Shown: positions 26,611 through 34,965 of the stretch, one piece after another
Numbering within the stretch: position 1 is the first letter of the stretch
How the letters are laid out: each line of letters opens with the position of its first letter
Assembly: GCA_963784575.1 (NCBI GenBank)
Contig: CAWARU010000001.1
Span: forward strand, 3,348,001-3,412,000
Direction of reading: 5' to 3'
DNA: 64,000 nt
Source of the DNA: CAWARU01 sp963784575
Lineage (GTDB): Bacteria; Pseudomonadota; Gammaproteobacteria; UBA6186; Azoamicaceae
Translations under genes and position numbers: made by a program
Notes under the pieces: model-generated
The model's input: the letters and a program-made list of their open reading frames with translations, nothing else
The model's database searches: none
Told to the model about the DNA's origin: nothing

Positions 26611-27741
26611 CTATAAGCCCCGTATGGCAATTTTGACCATTTTGCCATTTTGAGTCGCAATGACGAGCGGTGTTGGCGCCATTTCATAAACCCGTGTGCC
26701 GTCCGCACTGGATACTGTCGATACCCAAGCAGGAGATAAAATAGTCAGGTGCGTTCTAAAAATCATTTTATCTTTGTATAACCAAGCAAGACCACAACCG
26801 CAGGTGACTTGTAATTCAATACTGCCGGCAGGCGGCACGCCATCTAAGACGCTCAACAGCAAGGGATCGGGTCCAGCCGGCAAAGCATCCCCTACCACAG
26901 CAGCTTTGGCATTGGGACCGCGGCCGCGCACTTGCAAATCGACGCGATAATCCATTTCTTTTTGTCCAGAGACGAGAGACAGCATTACCGGTGTATCCAA
27001 ATTGGCTAAGCGAACGGCTAAATTGCCGCTGGCATAAGTGGTATTGCTTTGCATGAAGATTGTGTTCGTTTTTCTATCCCACTGTAAATTGAAATTTTTA
27101 GGATCCCCTAAACTGTAATCTGCAATTGGCCAAGGCTGCCCTGTAGAATCGAGAAATACCAGGGAAGAGACATAGCCTGAGCCCAACCGGACAATAGGGG
27201 GTGTCATGCCGGGAGAAAGATCAATAACGAGCGTTGAAGAAACTGGTCTGGGCGGTACATCTGGCGCAGTTGCTACTGCGCGTTGGGTACGATCCTGCGC
27301 TCTTCTCATTTCTATGATTTGTTCGGGGGTCAAGGGTGAAATTTTATTCAGCAGTTCTTGGAAAGCCTGATCCCGCAAGGTAGGTGGTCTTGGAGGAGGG
27401 ACTTCATAATTGATGATTTCGGCAGGCGCACCGGTTGCTGGTACTAGGATTTTTTGGTTTTGAGCTTCGTCTTTGCCTTTCTTAGACCCATGAGATTTTA
27501 CCAGCTCTTCTAAGGCGTTTCCAGCACTTTTAGTATTGCTTGCTTCCGCAGCTTTCGCGTAGGCAGGAGGAATTTCCGAAGGTGCCCCTTGTTCAGCATT
27601 GGCGCGTTTGACCAGCGCATTGAGGCGATCTTTCGGAGACATAGCATCCTCTGCTGCAGCTGCTGCTGTTGCATTAGCATAAATCAGGGAGCAGCACAAA
27701 ATCACTGCTCCAAAAAATTTGAATTTACTTCTCTCTTGCAT
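26611..27741 (-). CDS. icmK: IcmK/DotH, VirB9-like outer-membrane core protein
   Basis: About 376 residues from the ATG at 27741. That start gives a clean signal peptide (MQERSKFKFFGAVILCCSLI, with a cleavage site near ANATA). The longest frame begins at 27810 but adds a repetitive MNSMNS-type stretch encoded by GAATTCAT-like repeats, so it is probably not translated. The mature protein has a helical N-terminal domain with LRDQAFQELLNKISPLTPEQIIEMRRA, a signature of DotH, followed by beta-rich domains (TLVIDLSPGMTPPIVRLGSGY). With DotC and DotD it forms the outer-membrane ring. Order icmL-icmK-icmE is conserved. Confidence 0.95.
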   Translation of the reverse strand: MQERSKFKFFGAVILCCSLIYANATAAAAAEDAMSPKDRLNALVKRANAEQGAPSEIPPAYAKAAEASNTKSAGNALEELVKSHGSKKGKDEAQNQKILVPATGAPAEIINYEVPPPRPPTLRDQAFQELLNKISPLTPEQIIEMRRAQDRTQRAVATAPDVPPRPVSSTLVIDLSPGMTPPIVRLGSGYVSSLVFLDSTGQPWPIADYSLGDPKNFNLQWDRKTNTIFMQSNTTYASGNLAVRLANLDTPVMLSLVSGQKEMDYRVDLQVRGRGPNAKAAVVGDALPAGPDPLLLSVLDGVPPAGSIELQVTCGCGLAWLYKDKMIFRTHLTILSPAWVSTVSSADGTRVYEMAPTPLVIATQNGKMVKIAIRGL

Positions 27742-27819
27742 TGAAAATACATTCATTGAACATACAGAATTCATTGAATTCATAGAATTAAGAGCAAACA
27801 TTGAATTCATAAAAAATGA

Positions 27820-28410
27820 CTATCCCAAAACATTTGCATTGATATCGATTGCATTATATTGTCCAATGCCGATACCATTCGGCGATATGTTCGTTGGTTG
27901 CTCAGTAATAACCATGGTAACAAGTTTGTCTCGTTTCAACTCCTCACTGGCAGATAAATAACTAACTGTGATTGGGATTTCAACTTTCCAAAGATGGAAA
28001 CCGCGCACTTCATCTTCACCCGTGATGATGGCAGGCCCGATTGGAACAGCAGACAATACTAATTTCTTATCAGAAATGTCTGAGAGAGTATTTGAGAGGG
28101 TCAAGGCATTCATAAAATTATCGAAACCATCTGGGGTAAAATAGGCTCTGAGTTTTTCTAAGCTGCTTCTATAGTTTACAAAATCTAAGGTATAGGAGGC
28201 AGTTGCTGCAAGGGTTGCCCAACTTAAAAGTGCTCTGGAAGAAAGATTGGGCCTTGCGAGGCCTGGAATTGGAAAAACTTTTCCATCGGGTAATCGGCCA
28301 AAATATTGTCCGGAAGAACGGATGGAATATGTGAAGTAGCAGAGACCGCACAATGCTAATTGACTTAGAACAATAAGTAAAATGAAATATAACGTTATCT
28401 TGTTTGACAT
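27820..28410 (-). CDS. icmL: IcmL/DotI family inner-membrane protein, operon copy
   Basis: About 196 residues from the ATG at 28410; a longer frame from 28461 lacks any family similarity in its extra part. A membrane helix lies at residues 5-28, then GRLPDGKVFPIPGLARPN, the segment in which DotI proteins carry xTxDGRIxxIxPLxxP. The periplasmic NTF2/VirB8-like domain follows, with LSWATLAATASYTLDFVNYRSSL and a final VTMVITEQP strand. Compared with Legionella DotI it lacks the conserved cytoplasmic N-terminal RNxFYRDxY segment, which the two divergent paralogs at 28862 and 29601 partly keep. DotI assembles with DotJ in the inner membrane. It is first in the icmL-to-icmB operon. Confidence 0.9.
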   Translation of the reverse strand: MSNKITLYFILLIVLSQLALCGLCYFTYSIRSSGQYFGRLPDGKVFPIPGLARPNLSSRALLSWATLAATASYTLDFVNYRSSLEKLRAYFTPDGFDNFMNALTLSNTLSDISDKKLVLSAVPIGPAIITGEDEVRGFHLWKVEIPITVSYLSASEELKRDKLVTMVITEQPTNISPNGIGIGQYNAIDINANVLG

Positions 28411-28474
28411 AGGCTTCAGTATAGCACGGCAACCGATCTCGCACTGCCAGTGAACGCCCATCTTTTGGCAATCT

Positions 28475-28547
28475 CGCTTTAAAAATTTAACAAAATTTGC
28501 TCATTTACTTTTTGTAAACTCCGCTATTTTGTTAAATTTTTAAAGCG
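28475..28547. repeat. perfect 22-bp inverted repeat between divergent icmL paralogs
   Basis: Arms 28475-28496 and 28526-28547 are perfectly complementary over 22 bases, AT-rich with a GCG cap, and are separated by 29 bases. It lies in the divergent control region of the dotI operon and the icmL paralog at 28862. It may be a small mobile palindrome or a regulatory structure. Confidence 0.85.
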
Positions 28548-28557
28548 ACGTTGATTC

Positions 28558-28627
28558 GCGCCATCCATGGCGCTCACCCTTCGGGCGCACCAATTGGTGC
28601 GTCCAAAACGGCTGTCCTGCCCGTTTT
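28558..28627. repeat. cluster of short GC-rich palindromes
   Basis: Four consecutive small dyads: GCGCCAT-CC-ATGGCGC (28558-28573), a GCGC...GCGC hairpin with core CCCTTCGGG (28570-28588), the perfect palindrome GCACCAATTGGTGC (28587-28600), and AAAACGG...CCGTTTT (28605-28627). The GC content is clearly above the flanks. It resembles a repetitive extragenic palindromic element. Confidence 0.7.
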
Positions 28628-28861
28628 GTGCCTAAAATCTGGACGTTTTTCCACATCGAATCTTCAATGCTCGAATGGTTGCAACATTTTTAAAAATTAA
28701 TTAACTAAACTAACATTAATCCTCAAATGAAAATGTATTAACAACAAATTCAAATAACTATGAGAACAAATTTTACTTTATAAGTTATAATTTTTAAATA
28801 CTGGATCAAGTTTTTTACCTAATATCTAGCCCTTCTCAGACAGGGTGCTAGACAGGAGCAA

Positions 28862-29536
28862 ATGGCTGACGACTCAATGGCTGAAAACACAAACTCAAAC
28901 ATAAAGCATGGTGCAGAGCTCATTTTGATTCGCAATCAATTTTATTGGGATAGCTATAAAAAAATTGTGATGATCATGATATTGCTTCTGCTGCTCACTT
29001 TTATGTTGTTCGGCTTCATTTTGTATCTTTATAAAACCCCTGTTAAACCCAAATATTTCGCAACCACGCCAGATGGCGTCCCTATCAAGCTTGTTCCCTA
29101 TAATATGCCATTTCAAACCGATGATTTTGTGATGAATTGGGCCAAGAATATTGTCGTGCCTATCTATTCCATGGATTTTTTAACGTATCGAAAAACTCTA
29201 CAAGACAATGCACAATATTTTACCTGGCTTGGCCATGCCAACTTTTTAGCCGGTTTGAAAGCGTCTAATAACCTTGAAGCTGTCAAAACCAAGAAACAAG
29301 TAGTTTCAGTTGAGGTAACAGGCCCTGTGACACTCAGATTTTCAGGTCAGCGCGACAGTGATCAGCCTTATAGTTGGGATGTTAGCTTCCCTGCAACTTT
29401 CACTTATCAAAATTCCCTCAATGATATCATCAAGCAATCTGGAACGTTTTATATGACGATTGTCAGGGACTCGACCTTGCGTTATCCGGATGGAATAGCG
29501 ATATCGCAAATTATTTTTGAGGCTTCGTTTAAATGA
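28862..29536 (+). CDS. IcmL/DotI family protein, second copy
   Basis: A 224-residue protein, divergent from the operon copy. The N-terminus has ELILIRNQFYWDSYKKIVMIM, matching the conserved DotI/DotJ cytoplasmic RNxFYxDxYxK segment. A membrane helix (residues 39-61) follows, then PKYFATTPDGVPIKLVPYNMP and the full periplasmic NTF2-like domain ending in a beta strand (WDVSFPATFTYQN, FYMTIVRDS). Because it keeps the cytoplasmic segment, it is arguably closer to true DotI than the operon copy. AGGAG lies 5 bases before the ATG. It probably forms mixed inner-membrane rings with the other copies (inference from the DotI-DotJ heterocomplex). Confidence 0.88.
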   Translation: MADDSMAENTNSNIKHGAELILIRNQFYWDSYKKIVMIMILLLLLTFMLFGFILYLYKTPVKPKYFATTPDGVPIKLVPYNMPFQTDDFVMNWAKNIVVPIYSMDFLTYRKTLQDNAQYFTWLGHANFLAGLKASNNLEAVKTKKQVVSVEVTGPVTLRFSGQRDSDQPYSWDVSFPATFTYQNSLNDIIKQSGTFYMTIVRDSTLRYPDGIAISQIIFEASFK

Positions 29537-29600
29537 GGTTCGTTAAAATGAGACTTCGTTTATATAGAGAATTGTTTCAATAGAAAATAAGGAAGATATT

Positions 29601-30320
29601 TTGAGCACAATGGATGCCACAAACTTACAAGACCCAAATTTAAGCAAAAACGCTAAAGACAGTAAACCAGCTTCACCTGAAGAAACTGTTATCGTTGAAG
29701 AAAAAGAACGCTATGGTACTGATAGCATGGCTACTTTAAGTATGCTAACTATAATGATGCTGGCTTTGGGTGCTGGTTTACTGATTCTGTTATTTTACAT
29801 GTTTGAAATTCAAAGCCCGCCTCCGGCATTTTTTAAAGCCACTGAGCGCGGTGAACTTATCCCACAAATACCCTTGGACAAACCTAATATGGCAACCAAT
29901 GCTTTGTTGAATTGGGTGACTGAAAACATGATGCAAGACAATACTTTTAATTTTGTGAATTATCAAGCGGTATTAGAAAGAGCTAGGGCTGATTATACCG
30001 CAGAAGGTTATGAATCTTTTCTAAAGGCATTAACAGATGCAAAAATCATCGATACTGTCGTATCGAATAAATTCATTATGCGGGCGAGTCCTGTCTCTGC
30101 GCCACAAATTACAAAAGAAGGGGTTTTAGCTAATCATTATCTTTGGAAGATAAAGCTTCCAATGCAGTTTAAATACCAGAATATGACTACCGGTGGGATT
30201 GATAATGTAGAAATAACATTATTAATAATGCGGGTTCCAACCAGTCAATCTCCGTTTGGGGTGAAGATATTGATGTTTAATTTGGTGAATAAGAGATTAT
30301 TGCCGAATCAAGGAACTTAG
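29601..30320 (+). CDS. IcmL/DotI family protein, third copy
   Basis: A 239-residue protein starting at a TTG with AGGAAG 7 bases upstream; an ATG three codons later is an alternative. A hydrophilic N-terminus is followed by a long membrane helix (residues 50-72), then AFFKATERGELIPQIPLDKPN and the NTF2-like domain. Its blocks ALLNWVTENMMQDNTFNFVNYQAVLERA and YTAEGYESFLKAL match the operon DotI (LLSWATLAATASYTLDFVNY, FTPDGFDNFMNAL) better than the 28862 copy. Sixty-four bases separate it from the upstream paralog, so the two are probably co-transcribed. Confidence 0.88.
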   Translation: MSTMDATNLQDPNLSKNAKDSKPASPEETVIVEEKERYGTDSMATLSMLTIMMLALGAGLLILLFYMFEIQSPPPAFFKATERGELIPQIPLDKPNMATNALLNWVTENMMQDNTFNFVNYQAVLERARADYTAEGYESFLKALTDAKIIDTVVSNKFIMRASPVSAPQITKEGVLANHYLWKIKLPMQFKYQNMTTGGIDNVEITLLIMRVPTSQSPFGVKILMFNLVNKRLLPNQGT

Positions 30321-30502
30321 GTTCTGGGATTTAATCTAAAATTAATAATTTAACTAACTTAATATAACTAAGATAATTATTTGACTTAATTCATCAATAA
30401 CTTTACGATACAAATTGGTATTTACAAAATAAATTCATAAAATTACCCGGAATTGGGAATAGATAAAATATTGGAAATATATTAAATTAGGAATATAGAA
30501 TA

Positions 30503-33500
30503 ATGTCAATATCAGCTTCTAAAGTCATCAAAAAAATCAGTAAAGTGCCAGGTTTCGGCTCTACTGCACAACTGAAGACATATTTTAAAAATCTGGTTCA
30601 AACAATCAAACAGGGGGACTATCAAGGAGTTGAGAGATTCTTCAAGATACCAGCCCAAGCACAAAAAATGCTACTTTCTTTAAAACATACAGATGAGGCA
30701 GTCAAGGCAGAACAATCCCTACTACACACTGCCATATTTTTAGCGCCCGACACTGCAAGAGATCGAATTGTTATTTTTTTCATCGAAAAAATAATTGAAC
30801 TTGATTTGAAAGCCATGCTAGAAGAACGAAATGTTCGAGGGCATACACCATTACATTTTGCCGCATGTTGGGGATATCTTGAAATTCTGAAAAAATTAAT
30901 AGCAGCAGGGGCTGATATCAATGCCAAATTTAAACCTGTTTATGCTGACGATCGTGAATCTGAGGGCTCAACTCCGTTGATGATAGCCTCCCTCTATAAT
31001 AATTCTGCTGTTCTCAGGCAATTATGCACAGAAAAGAATATTGAACTTGAAGCCCAAGATGCGCTAGGGCGAACAGCTTTGAGTTTTGCGCTCCGAAAAG
31101 GTTGTGAAGAAAATATCAAAATATTATTAGACCACAAAGCTCTCATAACAAGCATTACTTCCATGGGCGCTACCATGCTCATGCATGCCGCTGCTTCAGG
31201 ATCCTTGACTATTGTCAGATCTTTGCTTGAAATGAAAAAAATAAAAGATCAGATTAATGTCGCTGACAAGAAAGGTTGCACAGTATTGCATCATGTCTCA
31301 GATCAATATGCACTGAAAGATATTACACCAGAAATGACAAGAAATTTTGCAGCCATTGGGAAAATATTGCTAGAAAATGGAGCCGATCCTTTATTGAAAG
31401 ATTGTCAGGATTGGAATGCGCTAATTTATGCAATTCGGTCAAAAAATTATTTGATGGTTGTGTCTATCATAGTTTCGTTCTCTAAGTATCCTATCGATTT
31501 ACAACGTGACATTTTATGTCACCAAACAGAGCAATGCCCACCTGCACTGATAATGGCTGTGTTCTCAGGTGATATAAAAACGATAAAACTTATCGCGGAA
31601 GTTTGCAAAAAAGTAGGTGCGGATTTAAATGTCGCTGATTCATATAGACAGACAGCACTATTTTACAGTATTATAACTGATGCAAGCCCAGAGATAACAA
31701 AATACTTGCTAGATCAAAAAACATTAGTAAACACAAAAAATTTCACTGGAATGACACCATTATTGGCCGCCGTTCATAGAAGGAACTTAGAAAAAATCAA
31801 GCTCTTATGTGAGCATAATGCGGATGTCAATGAATCTTGCACAAGTAATACCACCCCTTTATTCTTTGCTATCTCACAAAATAATATTCCCATACTCCGA
31901 TATTTGCTTGAAAACACTCAGGCAAAAATTCAAGACACTTTTTATAAAGTCTGGAATAAAGCATGCTTTGATTTTGTCAAAAAAGAATTTATGCCTCCCA
32001 CGTCCAAAGAAATCACTGATGATGAGGCTAGGGTATTTATAAATAGTAATCACCAAATAACAAAAATCGTCATCGAGCGAGGATTACTAGAAACCCTGGA
32101 ATATTTTCCTTTGAGCGATGCGATACAGAATGGATCACTTGAATGCGTCATACTATTGCTCAAGGCGAGCAAAAAAACCAGCAAAGAACAACAAGCAAAT
32201 TTCTTGCAACGAGGAAGAAAATACCCTCCAATAATAGAAGCTGCCTATTATGGGCGATTGTCTATTCTGTTGAAACTCTTGCATGAAGGTGCTTCTCATG
32301 AGATCACAGCGAATGATAATACTAATATATTCATGACATTCCCCAATGGTGCATCTTCTGTCTCTAAACCAGAGCTTTTCTTATATATGAAAACAATTTT
32401 TACGCTTCTCAGTTCATCAAAGACAGTTACTCATAAACTGTTGCGGGAAGAAGATCATAAACACAGGGATGCCATTACACATGCAATAGAAAAGCGGAGC
32501 CTTCGCATCATTTTATGTTATTTAACCTTTGATCCGTCAATCCTTGGTACTAAGCATCTCATCAAGTTTTTGTGCAGTACTAATAAGGCATTGTTTAAAA
32601 ATGATAGCGTACTTTATATGGCAATTCTTGGTTTATTGTTGGACGCAAAAATATCTAATGCATTGAGCTTGCCCTATGTGACTGTCATGAATGATAAGAC
32701 CATGATTCGCTTTAATAAATTTTTGATCAATAGCCATCAAACTCTATCGATTGATGAATCTGGTGTTTTGACTTTTGAGATGGCAATACTTAATCGTAGT
32801 ATATTGGTTAAAATCAGTGACACCGATCTCCCAGAAATTATAAGTACTCTCAAGAAATTGAGAGAAGTAAATTCCGACGGACTTATCACCGACAGAATGA
32901 TGCAAAAAACATTAAGCAATTATGCCCCAGAACTAAAACACGACAAAGAAGTGTTGAGTCCTAAGTCAGCTTTAAAACGAAAAAATGATAATTTAATTAT
33001 TGAGTTTATGACAGAGTTTAGAGCTGCTAAGGAATTGTCGATCAAGTCAGTGGCGGAATTTACCAAACTCATAAATGATATCCAGAAAAATATTGATTTA
33101 AGTGAAGATTATTTGAGTTCTGGAGTGTATTTTGCAAAAGGAACTGAAAAACATCTCAAAGAAAAATATTTCCTAGAAAATGAGTCTTTCAAACAAGAGT
33201 TGCAGAAATTAAAGACCAAAATTGCAGTAGGCCTACCTGAAATAAATACGGATTTACAAAAATTGGAGCAAGAAGTTTCAAGCGCATCCCTAATCGAAAA
33301 TTTGGAAGAACAGCTTCTGTCTTATCATAAGCAGCTGTTCGACCATGTAACTGAAATAAAAAATAATAAAAATGTATTGCAGGACTTAAATCAAAAGATT
33401 GAACAGCAATTAGAATTCCAAGAAAAACATTATCGTGAAACCAAGACCAACGACAAAAAGTTGGATAAATCCGGTAAGATTTTCGATCCAAAGCAAAAAG

Positions 33501-34897
33501 AACATCGCAAGAACAAAAATAGGGGTAAGAGGAAGAAAGAAGAAGCGATAGCTGCACCCAAAAGCGAACCCAAGCGAGAAACTAAAAAAGAACTAAACGA
33601 AAAATCCCTAGTGGAACCAGAAAAGGAAATATTTCCTTCACTTCCCTCAAAAACCCTAGATCAGGGCGCAGAATTTGTTTCATTTCTTGATCGTATCGCC
33701 GAGATTGAAACTGAAGCTGCATTTTATAAACCTACCCCCGTCACTAAAGCCCTAGTTCAAGTTCAAGCTCAATCTCAAGATCAAATTCAATTTCAAGTTC
33801 AAGAGCAATTTCTTCAGAAATTAAAACTTGATGCACGAGAGCATAGATTTAGATCTCTAGCACCGACACCTCTCACACTCGATGTAATCACAAATGCATC
33901 CAGCAATGCCTCTGTGATGGATCAACGCATCAATGTAAAAGAAATTCTCTCATTGAAAACAGACAACGATAACATTGCCTTTTTACAGGGTTTGGCATTA
34001 TCAGCTGCTGCAGGTCAGCTGCTCGAGAATCTGAAAGAGCTTACAAATGGTTTATTGACCCCGAGTATAGCCCGACATATCCGAAATGTTATTTTTCACG
34101 GCAATGAAAAATTAGATCCAAAAGCTTTGGGAGAGATGCTCACGAAACTTCTTGAGGCACAGAACGGCAGGAAATTTTCATCCAAAACCAATACCAGCCT
34201 AATTAATTTACTAAATGAAATCGATCCACCGAAACCCTCTGAAACGCTTGGCTTCCTGGCAAAGCTTGCCACCACAGAAATTGAGGACAGCAAAGAAACA
34301 CCGGAATTTTTTGAGGCACAGCTCCTGAATGCTATGAAGCAACTTGATAAATGCAGAAGTGTTTATCAAACCGAAAAACATGTAAGCCTCCGAGTGATGC
34401 GCATGGCAGTAGCCGCTATTTTTGCTGAATTAGGCACCGCTCTTTCCCGTCTACAATTTGGTTTTAAAGAGCCTGCATTGAAAAAGAGCGAAACCCAAGA
34501 AAAATTAAACCATGAAGCAAGAATGATTTTGAGTCGATTCAAGAAATCCTGCGCCGCTCTGCTCCAACAGGTGAGTCTCAAAGAAATCAGATTGATCGGC
34601 AACAAAGTGCGACATGCCAATATGATTAAGACCAAATATGGACGCACCTATGCCAATGAGACTTGGCAGGAAAGTATCGATTTATTCCTGGTAAAACACT
34701 TTATGCCTGTAAGTACTGTTATACCCATCAAACCTGCTCTCCAAACTGAATCCGGAATATTATCTGCCAGTAGAAATTTCATCAATGCTTTCAGGTTAAA
34801 TCCCAATGCTCCGGTCTTTGAGCCTAGAAGCAACACTCAACATGACGATCCTGATAGCGACAGCGCCCGTGATATTAAAACCCGAAAATTCACTTGA
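30503..34897 (+). CDS. large ankyrin-repeat protein with HEPN-like C-terminal region
   Basis: A 1464-residue protein. Residues 90-620 hold about ten ankyrin repeats (for example HTPLHFAACWGYLEILKKLIAAGADINA, here named by its GxTPLHxAA core). Residues of about 855-990 are coiled-coil-like, and residues 1000-1020 are a strongly basic stretch (KNKNRGKRKKEE) resembling a nuclear localisation signal. Near residue 1194 the motif RNVIFHG fits the RNxxxH signature of HEPN ribonuclease domains, and a second degenerate match, GNKVRHA, lies about 170 residues later. The last residues are RDIKTRKFT, similar to the ends of other large proteins in this window. It is most likely a Dot/Icm effector (inference from ankyrin repeats and context). 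The HEPN call rests on motif only. Confidence 0.8.
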   Translation: MSISASKVIKKISKVPGFGSTAQLKTYFKNLVQTIKQGDYQGVERFFKIPAQAQKMLLSLKHTDEAVKAEQSLLHTAIFLAPDTARDRIVIFFIEKIIELDLKAMLEERNVRGHTPLHFAACWGYLEILKKLIAAGADINAKFKPVYADDRESEGSTPLMIASLYNNSAVLRQLCTEKNIELEAQDALGRTALSFALRKGCEENIKILLDHKALITSITSMGATMLMHAAASGSLTIVRSLLEMKKIKDQINVADKKGCTVLHHVSDQYALKDITPEMTRNFAAIGKILLENGADPLLKDCQDWNALIYAIRSKNYLMVVSIIVSFSKYPIDLQRDILCHQTEQCPPALIMAVFSGDIKTIKLIAEVCKKVGADLNVADSYRQTALFYSIITDASPEITKYLLDQKTLVNTKNFTGMTPLLAAVHRRNLEKIKLLCEHNADVNESCTSNTTPLFFAISQNNIPILRYLLENTQAKIQDTFYKVWNKACFDFVKKEFMPPTSKEITDDEARVFINSNHQITKIVIERGLLETLEYFPLSDAIQNGSLECVILLLKASKKTSKEQQANFLQRGRKYPPIIEAAYYGRLSILLKLLHEGASHEITANDNTNIFMTFPNGASSVSKPELFLYMKTIFTLLSSSKTVTHKLLREEDHKHRDAITHAIEKRSLRIILCYLTFDPSILGTKHLIKFLCSTNKALFKNDSVLYMAILGLLLDAKISNALSLPYVTVMNDKTMIRFNKFLINSHQTLSIDESGVLTFEMAILNRSILVKISDTDLPEIISTLKKLREVNSDGLITDRMMQKTLSNYAPELKHDKEVLSPKSALKRKNDNLIIEFMTEFRAAKELSIKSVAEFTKLINDIQKNIDLSEDYLSSGVYFAKGTEKHLKEKYFLENESFKQELQKLKTKIAVGLPEINTDLQKLEQEVSSASLIENLEEQLLSYHKQLFDHVTEIKNNKNVLQDLNQKIEQQLEFQEKHYRETKTNDKKLDKSGKIFDPKQKEHRKNKNRGKRKKEEAIAAPKSEPKRETKKELNEKSLVEPEKEIFPSLPSKTLDQGAEFVSFLDRIAEIETEAAFYKPTPVTKALVQVQAQSQDQIQFQVQEQFLQKLKLDAREHRFRSLAPTPLTLDVITNASSNASVMDQRINVKEILSLKTDNDNIAFLQGLALSAAAGQLLENLKELTNGLLTPSIARHIRNVIFHGNEKLDPKALGEMLTKLLEAQNGRKFSSKTNTSLINLLNEIDPPKPSETLGFLAKLATTEIEDSKETPEFFEAQLLNAMKQLDKCRSVYQTEKHVSLRVMRMAVAAIFAELGTALSRLQFGFKEPALKKSETQEKLNHEARMILSRFKKSCAALLQQVSLKEIRLIGNKVRHANMIKTKYGRTYANETWQESIDLFLVKHFMPVSTVIPIKPALQTESGILSASRNFINAFRLNPNAPVFEPRSNTQHDDPDSDSARDIKTRKFT

Positions 34898-34965
34898 TGT
34901 AAGCCCAAGGCTAGCCTCTCGTCTAGTCCGTGTAGAGGTGACCATTTTAGGCCTCGTCTTGCTTT

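Noticed and set aside
26742..27810. Longest possible icmK start at 27810
   Set aside because: The added residues are a MNSMNS-type repeat encoded by AT-rich microrepeats and would precede the signal peptide; the ATG at 27741 gives a normal signal sequence.
30330..30480. TTAA-rich sequence before the ankyrin-HEPN gene as a PmrA box
   Set aside because: Several CTTAA or TTTAA half-sites occur, but none has the 11-base spacing; the region is simply AT-rich.
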